The position numbers were made by a program, and so were the translations under genes. The notes below the pieces were generated by a model. That model was not told where the DNA came from and did not search any database. It worked only from the letters and a program-made list of their open reading frames with translations. From Nymphaea colorata (Eukaryota; Streptophyta; Magnoliopsida; Nymphaeales; Nymphaeaceae), in contig NC_045150.1 of NCBI RefSeq assembly GCF_008831285.2, forward strand, positions 1,688,001-1,748,000: DNA of 60,000 nt, given 5' to 3'. Below are positions 44,201 to 56,467 of the stretch, piece by piece. How positions within the stretch are numbered: the first letter of the stretch is position 1; every line of letters starts with the position of its first letter.

Positions 44201-44751
44201 AATGAGGTTTAGGAGAGGGGTCTATCATTGGAAGAGGCCCACAGTAGTTTAAAAAGGGGCTGTGAGAGAGGGAAAGGTCATGGGCAGAGGGGTGAGAGTG
44301 CGTGAGAGAAGAGAGAGAGCAGGTGCGAGAGTGAGAAGGGGGTTGACGACGAGAGGATGAGATAGGACATGAGTTGTCGGCAGAGAGCCCGAATTAGGGA
44401 GGGAGACGGCAGAGAAGAGTCGGGATAGAGGGGAAGACGACAGAGAATAGCGGGGGAGAGAAAACAGAAGGGATAGAGAGAATGTGAGGGTTTACCGCAG
44501 CGCCGTCGCCCTTCACCTCTGCCAGTTCCTCAACCGCTGTCGCTACTGATCACTCTGTCGCTGCTGCCACTCTTTCTGCCTCCTGCTTCTCTCTGTCGTG
44601 CGAACCAGCGAGAGACGAAGAAGAGGGAGATGCCTGTGGAAGGCGAGGGAGAAGAGTTCCCTCACGCGATGGGCTCCCCACGCTGGTGGATTCAGGTCTG
44701 GGTCTGGATCCGATCCGGCCTACCTACAAAAACAATGAGTGTTACAGCCTT
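41292..44751 (+). mobile_element. Solo LTR of 3.45 kb with perfect 5-bp target duplication
   Basis: Seen: the element begins TGTCACACCCCAAC at 41,297 and ends GAGTGTTACA at 44,746. The ends are inverted (TGTCACACC versus TGTAACACT) with TG..CA termini. GCCTT occurs directly outside both ends (41,292-41,296 and 44,747-44,751). No coding, PBS or second LTR inside. The interior holds a two-unit tandem repeat and, near the right, GA-rich then GC-rich sequence. Known: unequal recombination between LTRs leaves such solo LTRs, and TGTCACACCCC starts are common in plant gypsy LTRs. Orientation plus by that convention. Confidence 0.85.
42281..43160 (+). repeat. Two-unit ~470-bp tandem repeat inside the solo LTR
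   Basis: Unit 1 from 42,281 and unit 2 from 42,757 share TTGCCTCCACA, GTAGTCTCGATCCGTGAT and GGGGTCGAGGAGACACTCGA. Spacing is 466-476 bp. Confidence 0.9.
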
Positions 44752-44859
44752 CTTCCTAAATAGATGTCAAATGCTTTTAAGCAAAGATTTGATGTCCAAT
44801 TTCTAGATGATGGTTCTCCTATAATTGCTGGGAACATTTGGAAACTTAGGAATATGTTC

Positions 44860-45049
44860 CAGTAGCGGAGCTACAATGTGGCTGGTGTGGGCCAGTGCCC
44901 ACCCAGTTCTTCAAAATTTTCATTGCAACGAAGCTAAACCCAGCTTCAGTCACATAAGAATTAAGATGCCAACACCAGACCCAAGTCACTGGCTCAAAAT
45001 GCCTCTCAACTAAGAAAAGAAAAAAAAAAAAAAAAAGGCTCGGCCACTG
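44860..45049. mobile_element. Small hAT-like MITE (CAGTAGCGGAGC type)
   Basis: Starts CAGTAGCGGAGCTA and ends GGCTCGGCCACTG, whose reverse complement is CAGTGGCCGAGCC. 190 bp with an internal A-run at 45,017-45,036. No clear target duplication. Confidence 0.5.
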
Positions 45050-45108
45050 TTGTTATCATATAATTGCTTCCCATTCAGCTGCGAATTGGACATGATCTAA
45101 TTCGAGTA

Positions 45109-45306
45109 TCAGACGAAGTTTCTCGCCGGCAGTCTAGCCTCTAATATTGACATAATCTCGTGGCCTCTAAATTTCAAGCCAAACTTCTGCAACCTTTTTT
45201 GACAAGAGAATAAAATCAAGTCAGAAAGTTCGCCGGATGATACTGCTAGGGCAACTTCATAGAGTCTCTTTGGGTCGTTATGCCTGCCAACCCATAGGTT
45301 TTCCAA
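45109..45306 (-). pseudogene. Possible exon fragment, unrecognised
   Basis: Seen: a 65-codon minus-strand frame, MENLWVGRHNDPKRLYEVAL and VSSGELSDLILFSCQKRLQK, with a balanced, protein-like composition and openness upstream of the Met (FSLENLW). No domain is recognised and the surroundings are transposon-rich. It may belong with the exon-like segment at 44.8 kb only by proximity; they lie on opposite strands. Confidence 0.3.
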
Positions 45307-45586
45307 GCTAAACTTTCATTTAATACAATGGTGGACCTTCCCCTTGAGAACAGTTGCCTTGTCATCTATCTAATTTTCTTTCTTTTCACCTATGACCGTC
45401 CTAGCCAGTCTCTTGCCTCCACCAAAATAGATAAATAAATAAATAAACAAATATTAGATTTTTCAAAATGAAAAAAAAATCTTACAAAGGGAAATTTTTT
45501 AGGCGCCCCTCCCAACTATTAAAATAAAAATCAATATAATTTTCAAACAAAAAATAATTATAAAGCAAAATCTTTTTGCCTCTCTC

Positions 45587-45590
<4 letters not shown>

Positions 45591-45677
<87 letters not shown>
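45591..45677. repeat. (AT)n microsatellite
   Basis: Pure AT run of about 87 bp. Confidence 0.95.
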
Positions 45678-45679
<2 letters not shown>

Positions 45680-46533
45680 GAACCATAGACCGTTGGATGC
45701 ATGAGTTTCTCTTCATTTCTTTTCGTTGCGCGTGTTACTCAAGTTTCTTTTTTATTTAGAGAACTTACATTTGACATTTCTGTCTCTATAATCTGACGAA
45801 AGTGCTAGATGCCTATTCTTTTTAAGCTTTTTCATGAATAAACATCAGATGTGGGCATATCTTTGTCACGATCTTGTTATAAATAAGGTTGAAAGCACAG
45901 TCAAGATTGAATAAATTGATGATATTTTTTCCTCTTATAGAAGAACTTTTTTCCCCTTTTTATAAAACTTGATTTTAGCATCAAAACTCATTATTGAAAT
46001 AGTTTTTGGTGTTTGATGGTAAAATATGTTTCCCAATATAGTTTTAGGGTCAACAAAAGCAGCTTCTGTTTTTTCTCGTCATTGGAAGATTATAATTAAC
46101 TTTGGAAGCCATGCTTGTTGACAGTCAGGAAAACAAAATGACGTACGATGAGAAGCCAAAATATCAGGCCGGGGTTTATGATAAAATTGGTGGGGCCCAC
46201 AAGCAAAATTTCGCTTCTCCTCCCTTCTGTCGCGGGGCCCTTGGACAAATAAATTGGAACCAACTACATTGTTTACTTCTCCAAGCAACTAACTACGGGC
46301 CCTACTTATCTCCCCTTGGGAAAAATTATCACAAGTTAGGTATCTTTTGTAGCGTATTCAGAACGTTCTCTCATCGTTTCGTGAGGAATTTTGGGACCAT
46401 TGGGTGCCAGCCAAACATACACACATGTCCAATTAGAGGTGAGGTAATAATTTATGATATTTCATATAGATGTTGCTGATAATTAAAAATTTAAATTTTG
46501 CTAAAACTTGCATTATAAATCATCGCCAATGTT

Positions 46534-46644
<111 letters not shown>

Positions 46645-47315
46645 CAAATAAATGTTTGAAAGAAAAAATATGAACTAATACTAAATGATAAAATGACTCT
46701 TGATTAAATGGCTGAGTGATTCTAAAAAACCAGAGTCACCATAATTTTTTTATTTTATATAAACATACCTGAGGTTGCTTGGTCGCTTAAAGGCCATCTC
46801 CGCCCTGCCCCCCAAAAAGGAAAAGATTAAAGAGTGCAAGAGAGCAGAGAGAGACAAAGAGAAAAAAAAAAGCAAGTAGAAATTATAGGCTAATTAATGA
46901 GTAAAGTAATGAATGGGCAGATTGAATAATTTTGTTAGAGAGAGAGAAAAAAGCAGGCATAAATGTATTGACTAATTAATGAATAGACTAATTAATAAGC
47001 AGATTGAATAATTATATTAATCACTAATAAAATATGTTATGCGTAAAGTTTGTTATTTTCAAGTCTAACTACGAGTTACCGTTCAATTGTCGAGAAAGCA
47101 ACCTTACACAACCGCCAAGTGAGTTAACCATATTGGGGTCACATCTAGATTAGTCTTTTCCAAACTATGCCGTAGAGTTAACAACGACCTGTGTACGTTT
47201 TCATGAATGTGTCATTAGATTATTTTGATTACACTATTTAATTAACGATTGCTTATCCATATTAATAATTTATTTTAATGAAATCCGATACATAATACCA
47301 ATGCGCGGGTCGACG

Positions 47316-47499
47316 TCAGTGGCGGAAACACTTATAGGCATGTGTGGCCATTTGTCCACGCCAGCCCCATAAAAATCCTTTACTTTTATATTGCGTTTTA
47401 CATTATTTGCTCATTTATATATAATAGTGCTCCTAAAACTATGAAAGTTTTTTGAATTAGTGCCCCCAACCCAGAATTCCAACTGTCCAACTGTGATGG
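47316..47499. mobile_element. Possible small hAT-like MITE (CAGTGGCGGA type)
   Basis: Starts CAGTGGCGGAAAC; a candidate right end is CCAGAATTCCAACTG (reverse complement CAGTTGGAATTCTGG). Present in copy B, not in copy A. No clear target duplication. Confidence 0.4.
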
Positions 47500-49750
47500 T
47501 TATGGGTCTCCTTTGTCTTTTAAGGGGAGGAGTGTTTGATGAAAAGGAGGAAAAATAGTCGGAGCTGACACCTTATAATAGTAAAATATTTGGACATTAT
47601 TTGTGCTTTATATATTTATTACCAAGTATTTGAGATCCGAGATTATCGAGAGTCGTATATGGGAATCTAAAATGTGGCTCTTTTCTCTTGCCGAAAACGG
47701 GTTTAATTACTGATTTATATTTTTATTTTCGTTGTTTGTTTTTAAAGGTTATCTTTTCAGCGCCCCTAATTTACAAAATGCCTAACGTTTTTAGATCTTT
47801 TTGGAGCGCCTTGTGTCCAATCACGGACCTACCGAATCTAACTTGATGATGAAGTGTAATTGGATTAGGAACGGTTTCCAAGTTGGACCGAATAACGGAC
47901 CCAGATCCAAGTGGCATGAGACCCGACTTGTTACATGCAAATTGAGGTCCATGTGTCAGCACATGCATTCAAGTTTAATTTGGATTCAAATTCGTATTTG
48001 AATTGACGAAAACAGAAAACACATGCGAAGTTCCCATTGATTGTTGACCAAACTCTATGTTCATCACCAAACCCAAGTAGTCAATTTCAGTTTTAGGTCA
48101 ATAATTTCATGCATATCTGATCCACTGACGTACCCAGAGTGGGTGTTGTTTGAACCGAAGCGGTGGCAAGTCCAGTTTACGGTTCACATGTGCCTTCTGT
48201 GGACCCTTCTGTGGGTCTGCATCTATAATGGTGGGTGGGGCGAACCCGATGGGTTATGGACCACACCTTGCAAAAGTACTTTGAATTTGAAGTTGAATGA
48301 AACGTATTTTGTGTTCAGATTTGAATTCAGATCTTGGTGACGTATAATCAATTGTCTAATCCAATACGCATCCAAAATAACTTCCATCTCGACCTATAAA
48401 AACAACATGCATTTGGATATGGATTTTGTTTCAGAATCCAAATTGCATGTGATTTCGAATATGGACTCACCATCCAAAGTAGAACCCAATTTAGTAAATC
48501 CTGATTCAACAAATGATAATAATGATAAATGAATTTGTTTCCAACAAGTCTCTTTGATGAGCCACCCATAGTGATTTCTTTCCAAAAATCGGAATACTTT
48601 TTTCTTACCTTTTCTCTCTTAATTTCAAAAAGAGACAAAAGGAAAGAGGAAGAACGGGACAAAGTTATTTATATAGCCCCACAATCAGCATGAACCCAAA
48701 ATATATTTCCATAACAGTCCTTAATAAGATTCATATGAAATGATTTTTTATTTCACATGTGCACGACTTTGTTCTTTGCAGTTCAATTAAAGAAATTATA
48801 GTATGATACTTTTATTATTTTTATTACATATGGGATGTTCAGCATAGGAGGGGACAAATGACATTTAGGAACACTTACGTTGACACGTACAGGCTAAGGT
48901 GGGCAGCTGCCCCATCTTGACCCAGACGTTTTCAAGCACAAGGCTCAGTCCAAGGGCCATGCGTAAGGATGTTACGTAATTGCATATACTCGTTTACCAA
49001 TATAATTTTATATCCACGTAGTCGGATCTGATAAAGAAGTCTGAATTTTATTGCTAATTAAATTCATATTCAATATGTAGTTTCATAACTGACTTCGAGG
49101 TTGATGTCCAATTAGATATGATAAAAATCCAACCCGAGTGCTTATAAAAGCCATATCTTGCACTAAACATACCTTAATTCAATTTCAAAAAATAGGGTTA
49201 GTGTCTCAACTTGAACCTGGATCTAATCAAGACCATCTGAACCAATATGATGGATGGATAAAAGAAAACAAAAGATGATGCACATTTCATCATCTAATAT
49301 TAGTTCACACCTTTTTTTTGCTTTGTTTTTCTTTCGACCGAATTCATCTATTTTAGATGGATAACCCCAGTTAGATGGCTAGGTGACTCTGGATAGTCAA
49401 AGTCATTATTCACTCACTCTACACATATAATCTCTTATTGTGTTTATAGGCATTTTAGCTAAATTAAAATTATAATGACCCTGTTCAAAATAGATCCATG
49501 TATCTAATTTAAGTATTCCAATTCATTTTGTAGATTGTTAACTGAGACTCGAACTGGAAGTTATGAACCAAAGCATAAGCCACTTTAGCTTGGAAATGGG
49601 GACCCAAGGGGACTATGCTAAGGTTTCTAATGTAGAACAGCACTCAGAAACCATCAGCCTCCCCCCTTTGTCATCTCTACCACATCACTTGTTGAGCTTG
49701 TCACACACATCTAAGAAGGCTTTCCAAGAAGCAGGAAGACCCTAACCTTT

Positions 49751-51040
49751 TGTTTGCTTAGGACTTCCCATTTGGTTATGTATATTAGGCCCTTTGTAGA
49801 TTCTCCAACACAATTGTATCTTATTGCATCTTTATGGCAATTGCAGGAGCCCTTGATGGTGAACTTCTAGAGGTAAAATCACTCATGAAGAAGATGATGT
49901 GCTTGGATTATTCTCCTAAATCTGAAATAATGTGCTGCTCAACTTCATCTATGAGTGACAAAGCTTTAGGTGGGCAAGGAAGATGTTGTCATACAAGAGG
50001 TGACATATGATGGGAGGCTAAGTTATGTATAAGGTGGAAATCGAACACCTCATTCCACAGAACTGCAGCAAGCATTGAGAAATAGGTAATGAAGGATAGC
50101 TAGAACAAAGTTAAGACACAAAGTGTTCATTTGGCAGCAGTAACACACTGTTGCATGACACATTTATTGCAGTGAGACCTGAAAATGTCCTATTTTTTTG
50201 TATGCATTCATAAGATAGTCACATTGTGTTACTTATGTCAAACAGCCCTTGTGGATCACATGACTTTTGCAACCAAAACATCGCTATACTCCTTTTGAAA
50301 AGGAGACGTGGTGGACAAGCAACTTTTCAATTCCGAATAGTGAACAAGGACCCCATCTTTCTGACTCCACTTTGAGAGAATTTGCGCATATTAACAGCAC
50401 TCTAGCTAGAAACCAGGATTTGGCACTAAAATAATCTTATCATGCCTGCCTTTTACTGGCATTTATCGAACAAGGCATGGCCAAGTTGAAATTGACCTTG
50501 GCACTTATCGAGCCAATTCCTGTAAAACACATGGAAAGTGTCAAGAAGAAGTTGATGAGTTTACCTATGATACCACTTTGCATATTGGAGGGGCCCAGGT
50601 AGGGTGATGAAGGTGAACACTGGATATGTATCTTCCATGATGTGGGGTCAGGTGGAGCTATGGAAGTGTAGAACATACATTAACTATTGTACGATTGAGG
50701 CCCAAATAGGGCCTTGCAAGTAAAGAAAGGGGAAACAAAATGGTAGTGTGATACTTGAACAGCTTGAAGACATAGCCATCTAGATAGAAGATATTAAGGC
50801 ATCCTCGATTGGTGACAAAGTGGCCATCTAGATTCCAGTTGTTGAATATATGGTTTATGACGTGGAATGTTAGATGTTTGGCATGTGTGTGGCAGCATAA
50901 ATAGATCTTATAACGTGATTAAAATCATTGTGGAGTGAACATCATAATTTCTTTTAGTTTCTCTTTAGTGGTAAATACTTGTCAGATAGCCCTACAATTT
51001 GCCCATATAAAAACCCGTTTTAATTTATGACATGCAGTTC
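49751..51040. other. Stretch without a recognised gene
   Basis: An acceptor-like TTTATGGCAATTGCAG precedes a short open segment (GALDGELLEVKSLMKKMM) at about 49,846, which could be an exon, but nothing around it supports a model. Confidence 0.4.
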
Positions 51041-51048
51041 CTATTTGC

Positions 51049-51220
51049 ACACCACATATCTATTGGATATCCTAAGAAAATGAGGATGGGATGAGAGATG
51101 GCTATAACTTATTGTTGAATCTATATACCTGATGACACCACATATCTATTGGATATCCTAAGAAAATGAGGATGGGATGAGAGATGGCTATAACTTATTG
51201 TTGAATCTATATACCTGATG
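51049..51220. repeat. Perfect 86-bp tandem duplication
   Basis: 51,049-51,134 and 51,135-51,220 are identical (ACACCACATATCTATTGG..TATACCTGATG). Confidence 0.95.
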
Positions 51221-51271
51221 GGTGACTTTTGGTGCAATAATAAATGGCATGCATATGATAGACATAATTCA

Positions 51272-51922
51272 TTACCGATTGCTCATTATACTTTCAATAA
51301 TATCATTTGCAATCAGAACATTAGATTGATCGAACTTGATGTTAGAAGTACCACTTAAAGTATTAAAGGGCACAGCAATAATATCAAATGTAGGTTTGAC
51401 TAAGTAGTATTTAACTAGAGATGGTTTGAAAATGCTAATTTTAGATTTTCCCCTAAAGCTCCAACCAAAATTACCTTCAACCAAAACCTTATATCCACAA
51501 TAAGAGATCGGCAAAGACATGCAAGGATCGAACTTTTCAAGTTCTTTCACTAGTGGTCTCTAAAAAAAATTGTTGACATGATAAGAAATAGGTGGAGTGT
51601 TTTACTTAGGTATGTAGAGCGATTAAAATTGTAAAATTAACTAGACCAACCTTGTCCTTATGTTATAGTTTCAAGAGGCCATCAACATCAAGAAATTTAG
51701 GTCTAATATTACATTGTATACTTTCATGTACAGTAGACATCCAAAGTTATAGTGAATCAATGGGTTACATGGGGTGATTTTCCTTCTAGGTTGATTCATG
51801 AGCAAATCTTTGTAGTGCATGAGTTGGCCAGTTGCATTGAGAAATATAATAGTGTGTCTGTGCTTTTGTAACTTGTTCAATCCAAAATGTCTAATGGGGT
51901 TAACCAACTTTTCTTCAAGCAT
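51272..51922 (-). pseudogene. Degenerate coding-like region, unrecognised
   Basis: Seen: a 92-codon minus-strand frame (51,272-51,550) with MKELEKFDPCMSLPISYCGY and LVEGNFGWSFRGKSKISIF, preceded by shorter frames to 51,922. Composition is protein-like but I cannot name a family. It lies to the left (3' side) of the phosphorylase exons on the same strand but does not resemble phosphorylase. Confidence 0.3.
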
Positions 51923-52342
51923 ATGTTAGCAAGTTTGGGCTTGGCATCTAACTAGATTGGTAAATTTATGGATAAAAATCATGCACGTGAGAAGCCTATG
52001 ATCTGAGAACCTCTAAAAGACAATGAAAAATTATATATGTATGTAACTGTCATTTGGTGTCTAATCTGGTACTAAATTAACATAACTTAGTCACAGTGGA
52101 TTCAGTAGACTTGTTTCCAAAAGCAAAAGTTGGCCTCTGGTTCATGTTCTGCATGCTCAACCGCTAGTTTTGCTCAATTTAATTATCATTTTTTTTCCAA
52201 CAATAACTTGCCAAGTATCATATTTTTTCCAACAAGTACCTGTCAACTCAATTATCAGATTTTACCAAGTACCTGCTAGAGTTTTACTTGGTGGGGATAC
52301 AAAATGGATCAGATTAACATTAATTTTTCCAGATGATCATAC

Positions 52343-52523
52343 CTGCTCAGCAATGTTTTCGATATCACTCCCCAGCTTATGCAAGGCATCAGCATAAACA
52401 TCAAGAATATTTAAGTTGCCAATTGCATTAGTAAGCATTCGGCCTTGGAGGTACTCCATGGATAAGTAGTAAGTTTGTTTTGGATCGACTTCGTGGAAAC
52501 ATAAATAAGTGTTCATTCCATCG
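52343..52523 (-). pseudogene. PHS2: Glucan phosphorylase exon 2 with +1 frameshift
   Basis: Seen: the acceptor TTTTACAG lies just before CGATGGAATGAA, encoding RWNE. The next codons are shifted by one base, after which the frame reads TYLCFHEVDPKQTYYLSMEY, LQGRMLTNAIGNLNILDVYA and DALHKLGSDIENIAEQ up to a GTATGA donor at 52,342-52,341. Known: plant cytosolic phosphorylases have (L)WNETY.HF.K.DPKQTYYLS here without interruption, so the base near 52,511 appears to be inserted. The next expected exon (GNGGLGRLASCF) was not seen to the left. Either a pseudogene or an assembly error. Exon length 181 bp; 180 would keep phase. Confidence 0.85.
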
Positions 52524-52690
52524 CTGTAAAAGTCGAGAGCGACATCATTTATTTGAACAGGAAACTGCTTATCAGAAAATAACCAACCAAAGTTCAGATA
52601 CAAAATGGGAAATAAATATTAGATGTTTGAAATCAATAATGATCTAAAATGCATGTCCAATTAAGAGAACAGAGATTTTGAAATAATTAC

Positions 52691-52900
52691 TTTAATTAAT
52701 GAATCACGAACACTTTCTGCAGTTGCATAGTAAGCTTGCTCTGGCTCAAACTTAAAAGGAGAAAAATGAGGGCTGTATTGGGAATGATATTTGATGTTCG
52801 CAGCCACCTCGGCTGACTCCTCTGACAAGGGATAAGCCATAGCCGGAACTTTTGCAGCACAATGAATTGGATCCCCATTAACCTCACTAGGTGCAGCCAT
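52691..52900 (-). CDS. PHS2: Cytosolic alpha-glucan phosphorylase, exon 1
   Basis: Seen: ATG at 52,900, then MAAPSEVNGDPIHC, a segment with AANIKYHSQYSPHFSPFKFE and PEQAYYATAESVRDSLIK, ending at a GTAATT donor (52,690-52,689). The 70 codons are open. Known: alpha-1,4-glucan phosphorylase releases glucose 1-phosphate from glucan ends using pyridoxal phosphate; the plant cytosolic (H-type) isoform handles maltose-derived heteroglycan. The absence of a plastid transit peptide and the sequence around YSPHFSP..PEQA.YATAES.RD support the cytosolic type. The full protein is about 840 residues; only about the first 130 are present in this window with exon 2. The rest would have to lie left, beyond the region I could read, or be lost. 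Confidence 0.88.
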
Positions 52901-53972
52901 TCTAATTTACTACCTTCAGGTTCACCGGAGCCTTAGAAAGAATTTGGAAGGAAAAACTGTCAGTGTTAGTATAAATCGTATCAGAACCACATCCAAATAA
53001 CCATTTCAAATTCACCTTCTCCTATAAGCGTTATTAAAATAGTAAGACAATCAATCTCATTTAATTACAAAAAGTACAGCAGTCAGTCATTAATTCTGCC
53101 CATGCCAACTCAATTGTTCAAGCTCGTCGGGAAAAAAAAAATAAACAGCCAACTAAATGGAATGAAATAGATACGATAAAAAGTAGATACACGGTGTGGC
53201 ACCATCTTCAGCTTTGGAACCAAATTTAAACTTTTTGAATGTAACGGGAGACTACACCAAGACTTTTAAATCAGAATTCATCGACCTAAATAAACCATCT
53301 TTACGTTAATACAATCAATCTCGACAGATAAATAACCTCCGAAAAAAGCACCACTCAGAGTTCAGACTAGCGAAATAAGGAAAAAACTCAAATTTAAAAC
53401 ATTCCAGAAACAGAACGTTCTAAAAAGACGCACGAACTCAGCATGAAACCAAGCAGCATTGCACGTAACACAGATAAGGGTGCATAGTTAACCAGACTAG
53501 GCCTTCAACCTTCCCCTTCGCAACAAAAATCTATTGTAGCGATAGTGCGAGTTTGCAGAAATGTGTTCAACTATAGAGCACGGGCAGTAGGCAACTGGCA
53601 ATCTTCTTTTGGTAATAAAATACTTGGAGCATGTAGAATAGATTCTGATGAGAAAGCACGTAAACTTCTTCTCCATTTGGTAATTTCCTCTGTATAGGGG
53701 AAGCCACCCGAAACGTGGAGCGAGGGAAAGGAGAATAGATTCAGCAGGTCATCTGTATAAAGCACAAAATAAAACGCGGAAAATTTTACCTACTAAAACC
53801 TGGCCACTATAACTAAGTGCTACTGCCGATGACTTCAAGAGCTAAAAAAATAAACTACTGCCGCTAGAATCCGCAGAGTGAAGAGTCAAACTAGTTGATC
53901 AACCGACTCTACTAGACAACTAACATGTTCAGTCGTTGGATGCAGACTAATCCCTGACTGGCATGTATATAT

Positions 53973-53975
<3 letters not shown>
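52901..53975 (-). promoter_or_regulatory. Presumed 5' flank of the phosphorylase gene
   Basis: By position only. No convincing TATA box or ORF was singled out; short frames are not gene-like. Confidence 0.35.

Positions 53976-54003
<28 letters not shown>
53976..54003. repeat. (AT)n microsatellite
   Basis: Short pure AT run. Confidence 0.9.
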
Positions 54004-54007
<4 letters not shown>

Positions 54008-54556
54008 CTATATTTTCTGTGCGTATTAGATATATTTATTTATTTGTAGTCACCCAACTTGGACCAACTCTGACCTGTATCCGACTTCCCATGTTGACAA
54101 TTCAACCTTTGTTATTGTCCCACAAACTCTATTAGAATGCATAAGTAAAAAATAATACGTTTAGTCACATTTTAGCATTCTCAAAAGCTGATTCTTGATC
54201 AATTTCTGTTCAGTCATATTTTATCACTCCAACAAATTTCTGTTTAATCACGCTTTAGAATTCTGATTTCTTTACTTAAATATAAAATTGTGAAAATATT
54301 TAGCATTTTGTTCAATCACATTTGGAAATAACGTTCCCTCAAAAATTGCTCTCTAGTCACGTTCTAGCATTTTGAAGAATTTGATTTTCTTTTCTTTTCA
54401 ATTTTCAGTCATAGAAAAGGAGGAGGAGGAGGAGCTAGGAGCAGGATGAGCCTTTCATTATTGATTATTAAGAAATATGAACAATTTTTTTTCAACTTCA
54501 ACTGCAACAAATTATGTATGAACTACGAATTATTTTGCATAATTCTATAGTCCGTG

Positions 54557-54561
<5 letters not shown>

Positions 54562-54629
<68 letters not shown>
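54562..54629. repeat. (AT)n microsatellite
   Basis: Pure AT run of about 68 bp; gives a spurious Tyr-Ile frame. Confidence 0.95.
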
Positions 54630-54630
<1 letters not shown>

Positions 54631-54929
54631 GTATTCATTATTTCATTTATTCATCTAGTGTATGTCTACCTTGCCATATCAGAATACCATGTTTTTAAAA
54701 ATTTACACGTCATACCCTCCAAAACTGTCCCAGCACCTAATAATTTAATCTGCGATGTTTTAGGAACAAGATTAGACAGTACCGTAACTATATGGAAATA
54801 GGCAAGGTTGAACACAAGAACTACTTAAGTTCCTTTTTCATTCCGTAGCATTTAACAAGAAGCTTTCAAGACTTTCCACTACTCATTCTTAAAAGTCACA
54901 TATTCCCATCAGGCAGGCTACCATACATT

Positions 54930-55553
54930 TTAAGTTATTTAATTAAGCAAGTACTATGATTTTTTTTTACTTGAAGATAATATAATGAGAGACTATTTAC
55001 CTCCTTCTCTTTCTGTTGTACCACAAAGAATAGGCACATTTGTTTGTATACCATGATTCATCTTTCTACAATTTTAGTGATGGCTTAAATATCTCTAAAA
55101 CATCTACAGTAAATTTAAATTTTGGAACATGAAATGGAAGTTTATTGGAAGTGCCTCGGTGTCGAAAGTATGATATAGTTTTTTTGCTCTTATTATGTTC
55201 TTATTAGATCCCAACGGCAATTTGTGAGGTCCTTAATCCTCCTATTGCTATTGGATTCTTTATCATTTGAAATAATGTTTGATTTTTTATCAAAAAGTTG
55301 TTAGAAGTCAATAAAAAGTGGTCAAATTGAAATGTGCTTTGAGTAGTGCAAGAAGAATTTGTTTTGTTTCATCAAGATACTTTGTTTGTGGTCAGCTGCA
55401 TTTTTATTTGTGTTTTCAAAAAACGAAAAAATGACGTACACTTTAGATTTTATGAATTAGTAAAACTAAAGACCTTGCTTTTCAAACCTTCGTAAAGATC
55501 ATGCCCTCATGCAAAGGTTTTCCTGTACGTTTGAAAAATTATATTCTAGACAA
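54930..55553 (+). repeat. Long inverted repeat, left arm
   Basis: Matches the reverse complement of 57,161-57,830 throughout, with scattered differences: AAGCAAGTACTATGATTTTT, GAATAGGCACATTTGTTTGT, AGGTCCTTAATCCTCCTATT and AGATTTTATGAATT are shared. No coding. Confidence 0.9.
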
Positions 55554-56421
55554 GCAAATTAATTTATACGATTAGATTTGTCAAAAGTTTCTTGTGAATG
55601 TTGGAAAAACTCAACGGCCTTAAGAAAGCAAAATAAAGCAAATAAAAATATTATGCATATATAATTTCTAATTGTTTGTTAATTTTAAGGATGTCCTTGT
55701 TATATGTACTTGAAAGTCTGAATTTTCAATCTTTTAAAAGAATAGAGGGTGTTAAAGGACGATGGTTAAAACTTTGGTAGCTATCATTTGAATGACACAT
55801 TGGAAAGATGATTTTTCAGAAAACCTGGTTTTGTAAAAATTATTTTTTAATATTGTTTGGGTGGGCAAGATAAAAACTGGTTTGGTACTTCTTTCCTCTC
55901 CCGCATGAGAAAAAACTTTAAAAAAAAAAAACCAGGTTTTTGAAAACAGCTGTTTTCAAGCCACTCAAACACGCCTCCAAAATGCCATTTTGAGCTTGCA
56001 TCCAAACATGGCCATTTACTTTTTCAAAAAAAGTAATTTTAGATGTGGCACTCTGTGCAGAATTATTTTTAGAAAATGAATAAAAGGGTGAAACTCTCAC
56101 CTGCAACCTTTATTGGAACTTCAACAATGTCACAGGGAAAATAATTTCATTTGTGAAAATGTCACTTAAAAACCATTAATTAAATTAGTCAAACAATTAA
56201 TAATTACCACACATAGTTTTAACGTCTACGTAACCTACATATTTTCTGAACTTGTGTGTGCATGTAAATGCTAGATCTTAACTATTGCTAATTCTAATAA
56301 TTTAACTTTTTAGTGTATTTTTCTTTTTTACCTCTCTTTGTTAAGTATGATTTAATGTGGTGAAATGAGTAGCTAGATGAACTAAAAGTAAGGTAGTTAG
56401 GATTGTGAAAACTAGAATTTT

Positions 56422-56467
<46 letters not shown>

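Larger units (their letters stand above)
41198..44858 (+). pseudogene. Exon-like sequence split by a solo LTR
   Basis: Seen: 41,198-41,296 reads IRIRKPLSKIASKVYRHLRE then KLGRCTQPTNDLHC. If the 3.45-kb insert and one GCCTT copy are ignored, the same frame continues at 44,747 as LLPK, a TAG stop, then MSNAFKQRFDVQFLDDGSPI and IAGNIWKLRNM. Protein-like composition and the fit of the frame across the insertion suggest a true exon. I do not recognise the family. The in-frame TAG and the insertion make it a pseudogene or gene fragment. Strand plus. Confidence 0.45.
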
